Shown: positions 34,613 to 46,677, numbered from the stretch's first letter. The stretch is DNA of 64,000 nucleotides from Methylotuvimicrobium alcaliphilum 20Z (GCF_000968535.2 NC_016112.1:1612001-1676000); one strand, 5' to 3'. Numbers and translations are program-made. Notes: generated by a model not told the origin, from the letters alone.

Positions 34613-35894
34613 GCAATCGGTAAAAACCGTTCAATCCAGTACCGAATTTGATGCTGCGGGCGGCGGTTTGCTCGATCGGCGCCTGTTTTTAAAGCAAGGT
34701 TTGATTTTTACCGCCGCAACTTGGGGTGCGCTTAGTTCACAGACCGCAACGGCCGAACTCGAGCGTGAATCGTGGACGAAACAACCGGGCAAGCCTTTTT
34801 CTAATTACGGGGCGCCATCCGACTATGAAAAAAAGGTGATTCGTTGGATTATGGCCAACGACGATGCTCCGGGTAATGGCGTATCGTGGACCCCGCTGCA
34901 TGAACTCGAGGGTATTGTTACGCCAAGCGGTTTGCATTTCGAGCGCCATCACAACGGTGTGCCGGCAATCGATCCTGAGCGGCATCGCTTGTTGATACAT
35001 GGTTTAGTCAAACGTCCTTTGACGTTTTCGGTATCGGATTTATTGCAATATCCGATGCAATCCCGTTTATGTTTCATTGAATGCGGCGGCAATAGCAATG
35101 CCGGTTGGCGGAGCGAGCCGATACAAACCCAAGTCGGCTATTTTCATGGCATGGCTTCATGCAGCGAATGGACCGGCGTGCCGTTGAGTGTCGTCCTTCA
35201 GGAGGCCGGCATTAAAGGCCGTGCAAAATGGATCATCGCCGAAGGGGGCGATGCGTCGATGATGAATATCAGTTTGCCGCTCGACAAAGCGCTCGACGAT
35301 TGTTTACTGGCCTTATATCAAAACGGCGAACGACTTCGGGCCGAGAACGGTTATCCGTTGCGGCTGTTGGTTCCGGGTTGGGAAGGGGTGCTCAATGTCA
35401 AATGGCTCAGGCGATTACACCTTGCGGCTAAACCTGTCATGGCTCGTAACGAAACCGCTAAATACACCGAATTGTTGCCTTCGGGTAAGGCGAGGCAATT
35501 TAGCTTCGTGATGGAGCCGAAGTCGGTGATTACCCATCCATCGTTCGGGCATCGGCTCGACCGGCACGGTTTGTACCAGATTAGCGGCTTGGCGTGGAGC
35601 GGTCGCGGTAAAATCGCGAAAGTTGAAGTATCCGCCGATGGCGGTAAGAGTTGGGCCGAGGCCGAGTTACAAGAGCCGGTATTGCCGCAGTGTTTCACGC
35701 GATTCCGGATACCTTGGAGATGGCAGGGGCAAGACGTTGTGCTCAAAAGCCGTGCGTTCGACGAAACCGGTGCGGTTCAGCCGGAACGTTCCGAGTTGAT
35801 CGCAAAGCGCGGCCGGCATGGTTATTTTCATTATAATGCTATTGTGAGTTGGGCCATTACGGAAGCGGGTGAGATTAGTCATGTCTATCTTTAA
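34605..35894 (+). CDS. soxC: SoxC-like sulfane dehydrogenase / sulfite oxidase molybdoenzyme
   Basis: About 429 residues from the ATG at 34605, which overlaps the transporter stop by 8 nt. A Tat signal (RRLFLK at 25-30, then a hydrophobic stretch to TATA) indicates folded export with cofactor. The sulfite-oxidase fold is shown by HELEGIVTPSGLHFERHHNGVP, the Mo-ligand region CFIECGGNSNAGW and WTGVPLSVVLQEAG, and a C-terminal dimerisation domain. SoxC with the cytochrome SoxD oxidises protein-bound sulfane sulfur. No soxXYZAB are in the window, so the enzyme may instead oxidise free sulfite with the adjacent cytochrome. Confidence 0.88.
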   Translation: MPKQSVKTVQSSTEFDAAGGGLLDRRLFLKQGLIFTAATWGALSSQTATAELERESWTKQPGKPFSNYGAPSDYEKKVIRWIMANDDAPGNGVSWTPLHELEGIVTPSGLHFERHHNGVPAIDPERHRLLIHGLVKRPLTFSVSDLLQYPMQSRLCFIECGGNSNAGWRSEPIQTQVGYFHGMASCSEWTGVPLSVVLQEAGIKGRAKWIIAEGGDASMMNISLPLDKALDDCLLALYQNGERLRAENGYPLRLLVPGWEGVLNVKWLRRLHLAAKPVMARNETAKYTELLPSGKARQFSFVMEPKSVITHPSFGHRLDRHGLYQISGLAWSGRGKIAKVEVSADGGKSWAEAELQEPVLPQCFTRFRIPWRWQGQDVVLKSRAFDETGAVQPERSELIAKRGRHGYFHYNAIVSWAITEAGEISHVYL

Positions 35895-36411
35895 GAGTCT
35901 GCTATGCTTTAGCCTCGGCTCGGCTAATATGGTTGTAGCCGAAGAACTGATCGGTCCCGGATTAGGTATTCAGGCGTCGCCGGCGATGTTGAAACAATGG
36001 AATAGAGATGTTTTTCCCGATGGGGCGGGTTTGCCCTCAGGGCAAGGTAGCGCTCGCGAAGGTGAGGTCGTTTACCGGGCGCATTGCATCGGTTGTCATG
36101 GTCCGGAAGGGCGTGGCGGTAGCGCCGAGGAGTTGGCCGGCGCCGAGCATTCCTTGATCGACGATCCGCCGGATAAAACGATCGGTACTTATTGGCCGTA
36201 TGCGACGACTCTTTTCGATTTTACGCGACGCTCCATGCCGTTATCGAATCCTGGGTCGCTGACCGATGATCAAGTCTATGCGGTAACCGCCTATTTGCTT
36301 TATCTCAATCGTATTATCGGCCCGGACGACGAAATGAACGCACAATTGTTGCCGGCTGTTGTCATGCCGAATCAGGACGGGTTTATTGATAATTATCGGC
36401 GAGACGATTAA
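35881..36411 (+). CDS. SoxD-like periplasmic c-type cytochrome
   Basis: About 176 residues from the ATG at 35881 (GGGTGAG upstream; a GTG at 35869 is possible), overlapping the SoxC-like gene by 14 nt. A short signal peptide ends near VVAEE. One haem site, CIGCH, lies at about residue 71, with a probable distal Met in RRSMPLSNPGSL. The DVFPDGAGLPSGQGSAREGEVVY lead-in and TVMIGTY-like region (IGTYWPYATTLFDFTRRSMP) are typical of SoxD/sulfite dehydrogenase cytochromes. Single-haem, shorter than the two-domain SoxD of Paracoccus. It would pass electrons from the molybdoenzyme to the respiratory chain. Confidence 0.85.
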   Translation: MSIFKSLLCFSLGSANMVVAEELIGPGLGIQASPAMLKQWNRDVFPDGAGLPSGQGSAREGEVVYRAHCIGCHGPEGRGGSAEELAGAEHSLIDDPPDKTIGTYWPYATTLFDFTRRSMPLSNPGSLTDDQVYAVTAYLLYLNRIIGPDDEMNAQLLPAVVMPNQDGFIDNYRRDD

Positions 36412-36518
36412 GGCGCTCGGAGTCGTTGATTTTAAGTAATGGTCGGCGATTGGGATTTTCAGTTTGAATTAATTTTTGAGTGCGATCGTTTTCGCTTTTC
36501 TAATCCATCGACTAAATC

Positions 36519-37325
36519 ATGCATAAATTAACTATCTCGGACTTGTCTATTGTCCTGATCGAGCCTTCGGTTCCGCAATTGAAACTCATTGTGAAGCATT
36601 TGCAGGAAGAAGGGGTCAAGTACATCAATGGCGTCTCTTCAGGCGAGGAGGCATTGGAGGCTATCAGCAATTATCAACCGGACTTGCTGATTAGCAGTAT
36701 GTACTTACCCGATACCACGGCGACCGAGTTGTTTACCCGAATTAAGGAATCGGACGATTTTCAGGATATGCAGTGCATGCTGATTTCCAGCGAAACCAGT
36801 CGAGCGGCGCTGGAGCCGATACGTCAAGCCGGCGTTGTGGCAATTTTACCCAAACCGTTCGATCATGCCGATTTGAAAAGGGCATTACGCGCTTCGGTCG
36901 AGTTTGTCGATCCGGAGGAACTGGAATTAGACTCTTATGATATCGAGACTGTCAGGGTTTTGTTGGTCGATGACAGTGCGCCGGCACGAAAGCATATTAC
37001 CAAAGTGCTCAACAATATGGGGATACAGTGCGTAACGTTGGCAAACGACGGGACGGACGCATTGGCGATATTCGCCGAGTCGCCGGATGCCTTCGACTTG
37101 ATCGTGACGGATTACAATATGCCGGAAATGGACGGTCAGGAATTAATCGAGGCGATACGAGCCAATAGGGAAAATAGCTCGATTCCGATATTAATGGTAA
37201 CCAGTGAGTCGAACCAAGCAACGCTCAATAAAATTCAGCAGGCCGGAGTTTCCGCGATTTGTGATAAGCCGTTCGAACCGAAAAATATAAAGGAATTGGT
37301 TTATCGCTTGTTGGAGGAAATCTAG
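36519..37325 (+). CDS. Tandem receiver-domain response regulator
   Basis: 268 residues, two CheY-like domains and nothing else. The first (about 7-128) is degenerate: the acidic pair is EP (LIEPS) and Ser replaces the phospho-acceptor Asp (LLISSMYLPD), although KPFDH is kept. The second (about 147-265) is intact, with VDDS, IVTDYNMPEMDGQE and KPFEP. With no output domain it presumably acts by protein contacts or phospho-relay. It is a lone gene between the sox-like group and the convergent fae paralogue. Confidence 0.88.
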   Translation: MHKLTISDLSIVLIEPSVPQLKLIVKHLQEEGVKYINGVSSGEEALEAISNYQPDLLISSMYLPDTTATELFTRIKESDDFQDMQCMLISSETSRAALEPIRQAGVVAILPKPFDHADLKRALRASVEFVDPEELELDSYDIETVRVLLVDDSAPARKHITKVLNNMGIQCVTLANDGTDALAIFAESPDAFDLIVTDYNMPEMDGQELIEAIRANRENSSIPILMVTSESNQATLNKIQQAGVSAICDKPFEPKNIKELVYRLLEEI

Positions 37326-37336
37326 TTTATTTTGTA

Positions 37337-37371
37337 GCGGTTTCAGTCGCGAATATCACGACTGAAACCGC
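37337..37371. terminator. Bidirectional hairpin terminator
   Basis: Perfect 13-bp stem GCGGTTTCAGTCG / CGACTGAAACCGC with a 9-nt loop, just after the stop of the tandem-receiver gene and before the stop of the convergent fae paralogue. The T- and A-rich flanks (TAGTTTATTTT, CAAACTAAAAA) suit termination in both directions. Confidence 0.75.
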
Positions 37372-37424
37372 CAAACTAAAAATCAAGTTTTTAAAGCTGA
37401 TGTCGGGGGCAATCCTCGAACCAT

Positions 37425-37973
37425 TTAAATTTTTCCGTCAAGGCCCATCTGGAAATATTTGTGAGTGATTTTTTCTTGATTTTCCAGAAGCCAATCGATA
37501 TCCGGCGTATTGGTCATGGCCTTATGGATGGCTTGTGCCATCGCTTTTCGATGAATGTCGAACAGGATTTGGTGGTTGAGGTTGTCGTCGGTTGCGACGC
37601 TTGGGTTAAGCCATACCGAGCAGATGATTCCCAAATCGTTCGCTTTTTCTTTCGGAATATCGCCCGCGCGAACTGCATCAAGTACACCATTAGCGATAGC
37701 TGCCTGAACGGTGCCCATTAATATGTTGGTGTAACGGCTATTGTTAACAGTGACCTTGCTAACCATTAAAGTGACGGGGCGGACTTGAATGTCGGTATTC
37801 AAAATTGCGAAAACCCGGCTATGACCTTTGACTTGGTCTCCTGTCAGAGTAGCAAGCGCTGTACCGACCGGTCCGTCCAGTTCGCCGATGACGACTTCCG
37901 GTTCGGCTGCAGTTCCCGGAGGCCCGCCTGCTACGAGTGATTCGCCGGTACGCATGATGATTCTTTCGCTCAT
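37425..37973 (-). CDS. Formaldehyde-activating enzyme paralogue (Fae3-like)
   Basis: 182 residues; AAGGAGA six bases before the ATG gives a strong start. It aligns with Fae along its length (VTLMVSKVTVNNSR corresponds to the family's NTLMFNKVTINDAR, then GTVQAAIANGVLDAV). Fae condenses formaldehyde with tetrahydromethanopterin. In canonical Fae a His in the AHID motif is proposed as catalytic; here the matching position is Glu24 (AAEPEVVIG), so normal activity is doubtful. Methylotrophs commonly carry such extra Fae paralogues without a settled role. It is divergent from a radical SAM gene, 59 bp apart. Confidence 0.88.
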   Translation of the reverse strand: MSERIIMRTGESLVAGGPPGTAAEPEVVIGELDGPVGTALATLTGDQVKGHSRVFAILNTDIQVRPVTLMVSKVTVNNSRYTNILMGTVQAAIANGVLDAVRAGDIPKEKANDLGIICSVWLNPSVATDDNLNHQILFDIHRKAMAQAIHKAMTNTPDIDWLLENQEKITHKYFQMGLDGKI

Positions 37974-38032
37974 AATGATCTCCTTAATAAAAATGTTACA
38001 GGGAAAGATTGTGAACGACTAGAATAGCATAT

Positions 38033-38914
38033 TTGACTCTTATTCTTAAGGTAGTGACAAATTCAACACGATTAACAATAACCGATCATAGTAGAGATTC
38101 AGCCGGATTAACTTATATTTATCCCGTTCTCTCAAGACGCGCCGGAGGCTTGTCGAGCGGTGTCAATTTTAATATCAACAATGCTTGCAACTGGCGATGT
38201 ATTTATTGTCAAGTTCCCGATTTAACGTTGGGCGCTGCGCCGCCGATTGACTTTCCATTATTGGAAAAAGAATTGAGGCGGTTTTTGAGCGATGTCTTGC
38301 ATGGCGATTTTTTTGACCGGTTTCAAGTCGCCCCCCGTAATCGAGTAATCAAAGATATTGCGATTTCGGGAAACGGCGAGCCGACCAGCGCTAAGGATTT
38401 CGATAAGGCGGTCGATTTGATCGGCCGTGTTGCCACTGAAATGGGGGTGCTACCGAATAGCGGTTTTGTTTTGATTAGCAATGGTAGTTTAATGCATCAG
38501 TCGAAGGTTCAGGACGGACTTCGATCACTGCATCGTTATGGGGGAGAAGTTTGGTTTAAGTTCGATAGTGCTACCGATGCCGGGCGAGATTTGATTAATA
38601 ATACCGCGCAAACGATGGCGTCGGCATTAAGAAATCTAAAGATTTCGGCAGCCATCTGTCAGACTAAAATTCAAACTTGTCTCGTCGATTATTCCGGTCA
38701 GGGGTTGACCGACGTGGAAAAAAACGCGTATTTGCAATTTTTAAAAAGAATCAAGAACGATGGTGTGGCGATTGGTAAAATTATGCTTTATACCATTGCG
38801 CGCCCGTCGATGCAGCCGGAAGCGGCAAAAATGAAGCCGTTGTCGCCGGAAGTCATGCGAGATTTTGCGGGCGAGATCAGGACGCTTGGTTTCGAAGTTC
38901 GGGTGGATTGTTAG
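38033..38914 (+). CDS. Radical SAM enzyme beside the fae paralogue
   Basis: About 293 residues. The [4Fe-4S] motif CNWRCIYC (C-x3-C-x2-C) lies at about residues 52-59, after SRRAGGLSSGVNFNINNA. ISGNGEPTS matches the GGEP-type SAM-binding motif. The start is uncertain: TTG 38033 is the longest, GTG 38054 fits the conserved start better but has AAGG too close. The reaction is unknown. The divergent arrangement with the Fae paralogue suggests a link to C1 metabolism or pterin cofactor chemistry, but that is only inference from position. Confidence 0.8.
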   Translation: MTLILKVVTNSTRLTITDHSRDSAGLTYIYPVLSRRAGGLSSGVNFNINNACNWRCIYCQVPDLTLGAAPPIDFPLLEKELRRFLSDVLHGDFFDRFQVAPRNRVIKDIAISGNGEPTSAKDFDKAVDLIGRVATEMGVLPNSGFVLISNGSLMHQSKVQDGLRSLHRYGGEVWFKFDSATDAGRDLINNTAQTMASALRNLKISAAICQTKIQTCLVDYSGQGLTDVEKNAYLQFLKRIKNDGVAIGKIMLYTIARPSMQPEAAKMKPLSPEVMRDFAGEIRTLGFEVRVDC

Positions 38915-38949
38915 TTGCCTTGTTTCGGGTTGATGGCTTAGGGTAAATT

Positions 38950-38998
38950 GTTAGCAGTTAGCAGTTAGCAGTTAGCAGTTAGCAGTTAGCAGTTAGCA
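38950..38998. repeat. Heptamer tandem repeat (GTTAGCA)7
   Basis: Seven exact copies of GTTAGCA in a row, 36 bases after the radical SAM gene. Slippage-prone simple repeat; no coding role. The remaining bases to 39139 show no gene. Confidence 0.9.
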
Positions 38999-39139
38999 GG
39001 GAAGGCGAATGGAGCTGGGAGGGGTAGGCGGAAAATCGGGTAAATTAGCGCATCGGAAATCCAGCGATACGACCAAAGAAGGCTGTAAACTCAGCTTTAG
39101 TCTCTCGGTTGAGAATCGTTTCTTAGTCTCAGGTCTTTT

Positions 39140-39391
39140 TTAAGCCTTAATATCTAATAAGCTTCCTATCGTTTTTTTCTCGGTTTCGAGAATTTTGACG
39201 GCTGCGGATGTTTCAAATTCCGCTTCTTTTAAGCTGAGTACCGGTTTAATAATGTCTAGAGGCTCAAATTCAGAACTGCCTACTTCATCGTTTTTTATCG
39301 GTAATGTGGCAATTTTGTGTGCCGCTTCGGCTGATTTGTGTTGTGCGCCGTTGATAAGATTCAATGCGCTGTTTGTTGGTGAAATATCCAT
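39140..39391 (-). CDS. Small protein resembling both ends of flagellar rod-type proteins
   Basis: 83 residues from the ATG at 39391, with AAGGG seven bases upstream; a TTG two codons earlier is less likely. The N-terminus (MDISPTNSALNLINGAQHKS) resembles the start of FlgB/FlgC/FlgG-like rod proteins and small flagellar relatives. The C-terminus (AAVKILETEKKTIGSLLDIKA) closely resembles their end, in which a helix finishes in LLDIKA or similar. The middle is only about 35 residues, so it would be a miniature. No other flagellar gene is near. The assignment is by pattern only. Confidence 0.5.
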   Translation of the reverse strand: MDISPTNSALNLINGAQHKSAEAAHKIATLPIKNDEVGSSEFEPLDIIKPVLSLKEAEFETSAAVKILETEKKTIGSLLDIKA

Positions 39392-39555
39392 AGCCAAACC
39401 CTTGTGAAATATGAGTGCTTAGTGGAATTATATAGACTAATTTCAGTCTTTTAAATTCAATTGCATGTTTCTTTATTGCTTTGCTCTTATAAAAAAGACT
39501 AGCTCTTTTATGTTGTTTTGTCCGAGCGTTATTTCACATTTCATTAAAATCAACT

Positions 39556-39700
39556 TATACCTTTCGCACTTCAATTTGAAGTGCGAAAGGTATGCAAGAC
39601 TCTGCACCTTAATTTCATAGTCCGTTCCATTGGCGATGATAACTATCCTGGGTAATTTAGGTGCTGAGCCTTTGATTGGCTCCTCGGCATCCAAATTTGG
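39556..39700. repeat. Collapsed family A end palindrome plus module B remnant
   Basis: 39556-39593 is a near-perfect palindrome made of one family A end and its own inverse (ATACCTTTCGCACTTCAA facing TTGAAGTGCGAAAGGTAT with one base between). A degraded module B follows (about 39605-39668, ending AATTTAGGTGCTGAG). It sits directly upstream of tilS and must overlap its leader or promoter. Confidence 0.65.
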
Positions 39701-39719
39701 TTAACAATTGGTAAATTAA

Positions 39720-41081
39720 ATGCTTCAATTAGAGTCGCGAGTCGTTGAATTAAGCCTGCAAAAATTAAAATCACCGCAACAAGTTTATATTGCCTATAGC
39801 GGCGGAGTAGATTCGCATGTGTTGTTGCATCTGTGTGCTCCAATGTCTTTGCTACAAAATAAAATTACCGCTGTTCATGTGCATCACGGTTTGCAAGCAG
39901 TAGCCGATGTTTGGCCGATTCATTGCCGGTCGATTGCTGAGCAATTGGGTGTCGATTTTATCGATATTTATGTCGATGCGCGAAGCGCCGGTCGTGAAAG
40001 CCCCGAGGAGGCTGCCAGGAATGCGCGGTATGATGCCCTAAAGGCCTTGCTTTCGAAAAACGATGTTTTGATGGTGGCTCAGCACCGAGAGGATCAATTG
40101 GAAACCGTTTTATTGCAATTGTTTCGAGGGGCGGGTTTGCAAGGGCTTTCAGGCATGCCTGAAATAATGGCCTTTGGCAAAGGGGTGCTATTGAGGCCCT
40201 TATTGAATACACCAAAACAAATCATCGACCAATACGCCCGACAGCATGATCTCAATTTTATTGAAGATCCCAGTAATCAAGGCATTGACTTCGATCGTAA
40301 TTTTTTACGCAATGAAATTGTTCCTTTACTCAAGCAGCGTTGGCCGTCCATTGATAAAACAGTCTCTCGTTCAGCGGTTCATTGCGCGGAAGCATCTGAG
40401 CTATTGAGTAAATTAGCTTGCGATCAATTCAAACAAGTCTATCAAACAAAGGATGCAACACTATCGATTTCGGCTTTGGTAAAGCTTGATGTGGCGGAGC
40501 AGGCATTGGTTATTCGGCAATGGTTCGCGAGTTTGGGGTTAAAAATGCCCTCCCGTGCTTTTGTGTTGCGCATTTTATCCATGATTCAGTCGCCATTTGG
40601 TGACCTGCGGTTGCAGAATCAAAAGCATACGATACGCCGTTTTCGGAATAGCTTGTTTTGTGTGCCGCAGCAAACCGTTGAATTACCGGAGCAAGGCGTT
40701 ATATGGTCGAATAGCGAAGCTCCCCTTGACTTGCCTGACGGTGCGGAACTGAAAATTGCTTATGCCCCCTCTGGAATTGATCAATCGGTTTGGTTTAGGT
40801 CGCATATCGACGTTAGGTTTCGTAGCGGCGGGGAAAAAATTGCTTTGCCGAATCGAGATGGGCGGCATCGATTGAAAAATCTTTATCAGGAAGCTGATAT
40901 CCCTCCTTGGGAAAGGCCCAGTATTCCATTAATCTATTTAGACGGGCGCTTGGCGGCAATTGCCGATCTTTGGATCGGTTCCGAATTTTATTGTGAAAAC
41001 AAGCCAGGGTGTATTCGGCTAATTCGGTCGCAAAAAAATAAAAACCGGAAAGGCCATGACGAATGTGTCTTAGTCGATTAA
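39720..41081 (+). CDS. tilS: tRNA(Ile)-lysidine synthase
   Basis: 453 residues. The PP-loop ATP pyrophosphatase motif YIAYSGGVDSHVLLHL (about 22-37) is diagnostic, followed by VHVHHGLQ, AQHREDQLETVLLQLFRGAGLQGLSGM and the NFIEDPSNQGIDFDRNFLRNEI segment. The C-terminal TilS domains (FRSGGEKIALPNRDGRHRLKNLYQEADIPPWERP) complete the protein. It modifies C34 of the CAU-anticodon tRNA-Ile to lysidine so that AUA is read as Ile; essential. Weak ribosome site. First gene of the housekeeping block. Confidence 0.96.
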   Translation: MLQLESRVVELSLQKLKSPQQVYIAYSGGVDSHVLLHLCAPMSLLQNKITAVHVHHGLQAVADVWPIHCRSIAEQLGVDFIDIYVDARSAGRESPEEAARNARYDALKALLSKNDVLMVAQHREDQLETVLLQLFRGAGLQGLSGMPEIMAFGKGVLLRPLLNTPKQIIDQYARQHDLNFIEDPSNQGIDFDRNFLRNEIVPLLKQRWPSIDKTVSRSAVHCAEASELLSKLACDQFKQVYQTKDATLSISALVKLDVAEQALVIRQWFASLGLKMPSRAFVLRILSMIQSPFGDLRLQNQKHTIRRFRNSLFCVPQQTVELPEQGVIWSNSEAPLDLPDGAELKIAYAPSGIDQSVWFRSHIDVRFRSGGEKIALPNRDGRHRLKNLYQEADIPPWERPSIPLIYLDGRLAAIADLWIGSEFYCENKPGCIRLIRSQKNKNRKGHDECVLVD

Positions 41082-41097
41082 AATAGGTAAATTTTAA

Positions 41098-44897
<3,800 letters not shown>

Positions 44898-44910
44898 TTT
44901 GTCTGAAAAG

Positions 44911-44930
44911 GGGCGGCACTGTCGCCGCCC
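44911..44930 (+). terminator. GC-rich hairpin between eno and ftsB
   Basis: Stem GGGCGGC / GCCGCCC with a short loop, 13 bases after the eno stop. It has no T-run, so it is more likely a pause or processing site than a full terminator. Confidence 0.45.
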
Positions 44931-44939
44931 TGATTCAGG

Positions 44940-45230
44940 ATGAGCCGTTCAATGAATAATTTCAAGATTCTCGTCGCGGTGCTGATTGCGATCATCGTGC
45001 ATCTGCAATATCGCCTTTGGTTCGGCGATGGAGGCATTGTTCAAATCAATCACTATCAAAGTCGGTTGGATGAATTGGCCTTGCAGGTACAGGAAAAAAA
45101 GGAACGTAATGCTGCCCTTTATGGCGAGGTTCTCGATTTGAGGAAAGGTCAAGAGGCCATCGAGGAAAGAGCGCGGTATGAATTAGGGATGATCAGGGAA
45201 GACGAGACGTTTTTTCAGGTGTTGGAATAG
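44940..45230 (+). CDS. ftsB: Cell division protein FtsB
   Basis: 96 residues. A single N-terminal membrane span (FKILVAVLIAIIVHLQYRLWF, about 7-27) leads to a coiled coil (YQSRLDELALQVQEKKERNAAL) and the conserved end EERARYELGMIREDETFFQV. This matches FtsB, which joins FtsL and FtsQ in the divisome. The position after eno and before ispD is the classic gammaproteobacterial location. An ATG 12 nt downstream (MNNFK) is an alternative start. Confidence 0.93.
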   Translation: MSRSMNNFKILVAVLIAIIVHLQYRLWFGDGGIVQINHYQSRLDELALQVQEKKERNAALYGEVLDLRKGQEAIEERARYELGMIREDETFFQVLE

Positions 45231-45254
45231 TTGCCTGAAAGGCATAGCATACAG

Positions 45255-45340
45255 GTAGGAAGGCTAGGTTGAGCAGCGTGAAACCCAGCTGTTCAGCACA
45301 TGGAACACCGGGTTTCACTGACGCTCAACTCGGCCTACGG
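45255..45340. repeat. Imperfect inverted repeat between ftsB and ispD
   Basis: Arms GGCTAGGTTGAGCAGCGTGA and, about 50 bases on, GGTTTCACTGACGCTCAACT, complementary with small gaps and flanked by TAGG/CCTA. A REP-like hairpin; it may attenuate read-through from ftsB to ispD. Confidence 0.55.
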
Positions 45341-45435
45341 CGCTTCGAATTTTGGCGAGGAGTGCAATAGCTTCAGCTATTGCCGTGTTCCGCTTTTTAC
45401 GGCTGTCCAGGTCATTTAAAACACATTCCTTATCG

Positions 45436-46131
45436 ATGACAAATACTCGATCCATTTGGGCGGTGGTGCCGGCGGCGGGAGTCGGTAAACGCATGCAGGC
45501 CGATCGTCCCAAGCAATATCTCCCGTTATTGGGCAAGACCGTCTTGGAGCACACGCTGACGCGTTTGCTGCAGGCCGATGTCTTTGCCGCCGTTTCTGTG
45601 GCGATTTCGGTCGAAGACCCCTATTGGCCGGAACTAACGATTTCGCAAGACAGCCGAGTGTTCACCGCGCCGGGCGGCAAGGAACGCGCCGATTCGGTGT
45701 TGTCGGCGCTGCGCGCAATCGAGGATCGTGCACGGGAAAACCACTGGGTGCTGGTTCATGACGCGGCCAGACCCTGCATTACTGCCGCCGATATCCGCTT
45801 ATTGATCGACACGTTACAAAACGACGAGGTCGGTGGCATCCTTGCGCTGTCGTCGCACGACACGCTGAAGAATGTCGATGGCGATTCGATCTTGGGAACT
45901 CTCGACAGAACGCATATTTGGCGCGCGTTGACGCCGCAGATGTTTCGTTACGGCCGGTTGAAACAGGCGCTCGAGGCGTCGGTCGGAAATCCGGCGGTGA
46001 CCGACGAAGCCAGCGCGCTCGAATTGCTTGGTTTGCAACCTAAGATCGTCGAAGGACGTTCCGATAATATCAAGATCACCCGTCCGGAAGACTTACCCTT
46101 AGCGCAATTTTATTTGGAGCAACAACAATGA
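45436..46131 (+). CDS. ispD: 2-C-methyl-D-erythritol 4-phosphate cytidylyltransferase
   Basis: About 231 residues from the ATG at 45436; the open frame further upstream lacks family features. Motifs: [24 protein letters not shown] (CTP-binding), [42 protein letters not shown] and VTDEASALE. It adds CMP to methylerythritol phosphate in the non-mevalonate isoprenoid route. Its stop overlaps the ispF start (ATGA at 46128-46131), and ispF acts two steps later in the same pathway. Confidence 0.96.
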   Translation: MTNTRSIWAVVPAAGVGKRMQADRPKQYLPLLGKTVLEHTLTRLLQADVFAAVSVAISVEDPYWPELTISQDSRVFTAPGGKERADSVLSALRAIEDRARENHWVLVHDAARPCITAADIRLLIDTLQNDEVGGILALSSHDTLKNVDGDSILGTLDRTHIWRALTPQMFRYGRLKQALEASVGNPAVTDEASALELLGLQPKIVEGRSDNIKITRPEDLPLAQFYLEQQQ

Positions 46132-46601
46132 TCAGAGTCGGTCAAGGTTACGATGTGCATCGTTTCAAGGAAGGCGGCGACGTCATTCTGGGCGGCGTGA
46201 AGATTCCATACGAGAAAGGCCTCGACGCGCATTCGGACGGCGATGTCGTTTTGCATGCACTGTCCGATGCCTTGTTGGGCGCGGCGGCCTTGGGCGATAT
46301 CGGCAAGCATTTTCCCGATACCGATCCGAGTTTCAAAGGAGCCGATAGCCGCGTATTGCTTCGCCATGTTTATCGGATCGTGCAAAATAAAGGCTATTTT
46401 CTCGTCAATGCCGATATCACGATTATTGCCCAAGCGCCGAAAATGGCGCCGCATATTGAGGCAATGTGCCGTAATATAGCCGAAGATTTGAATGTCGAAC
46501 TCGACTGCATCAATGTCAAGGCGACCACGACCGAAAAGCTCGGTTTTGAAGGCCGCGGAGAAGGCATTGCCGTCCAGGCGGCCGTATTGATCGAAAGGTA
46601 G
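46128..46601 (+). CDS. ispF: 2-C-methyl-D-erythritol 2,4-cyclodiphosphate synthase
   Basis: 157 residues, typical length. [11 protein letters not shown] (metal-binding Asp-His), [36 protein letters not shown] and [28 protein letters not shown] are all diagnostic. It cyclises CDP-methylerythritol 2-phosphate. It overlaps ispD by 4 nt and is followed by about 400 bp of repeats before truD. Confidence 0.97.
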   Translation: MIRVGQGYDVHRFKEGGDVILGGVKIPYEKGLDAHSDGDVVLHALSDALLGAAALGDIGKHFPDTDPSFKGADSRVLLRHVYRIVQNKGYFLVNADITIIAQAPKMAPHIEAMCRNIAEDLNVELDCINVKATTTEKLGFEGRGEGIAVQAAVLIER

Positions 46602-46677
46602 AGTAACGCTGATGGAGCTGGATTGAGGATGATAGATTGTTATCTGAAGACCAGATGATTGTCGCAATTACCTTGGA

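Noticed and set aside
38950-38998. Possible CRISPR-like array
   Set aside because: Seven contiguous heptamers without spacers; a simple tandem repeat, and no cas genes are near.
44911-44930. Strong terminator after eno
   Set aside because: The hairpin is clear but has no T-run, so full termination is not supported; reported only as a weak hairpin.
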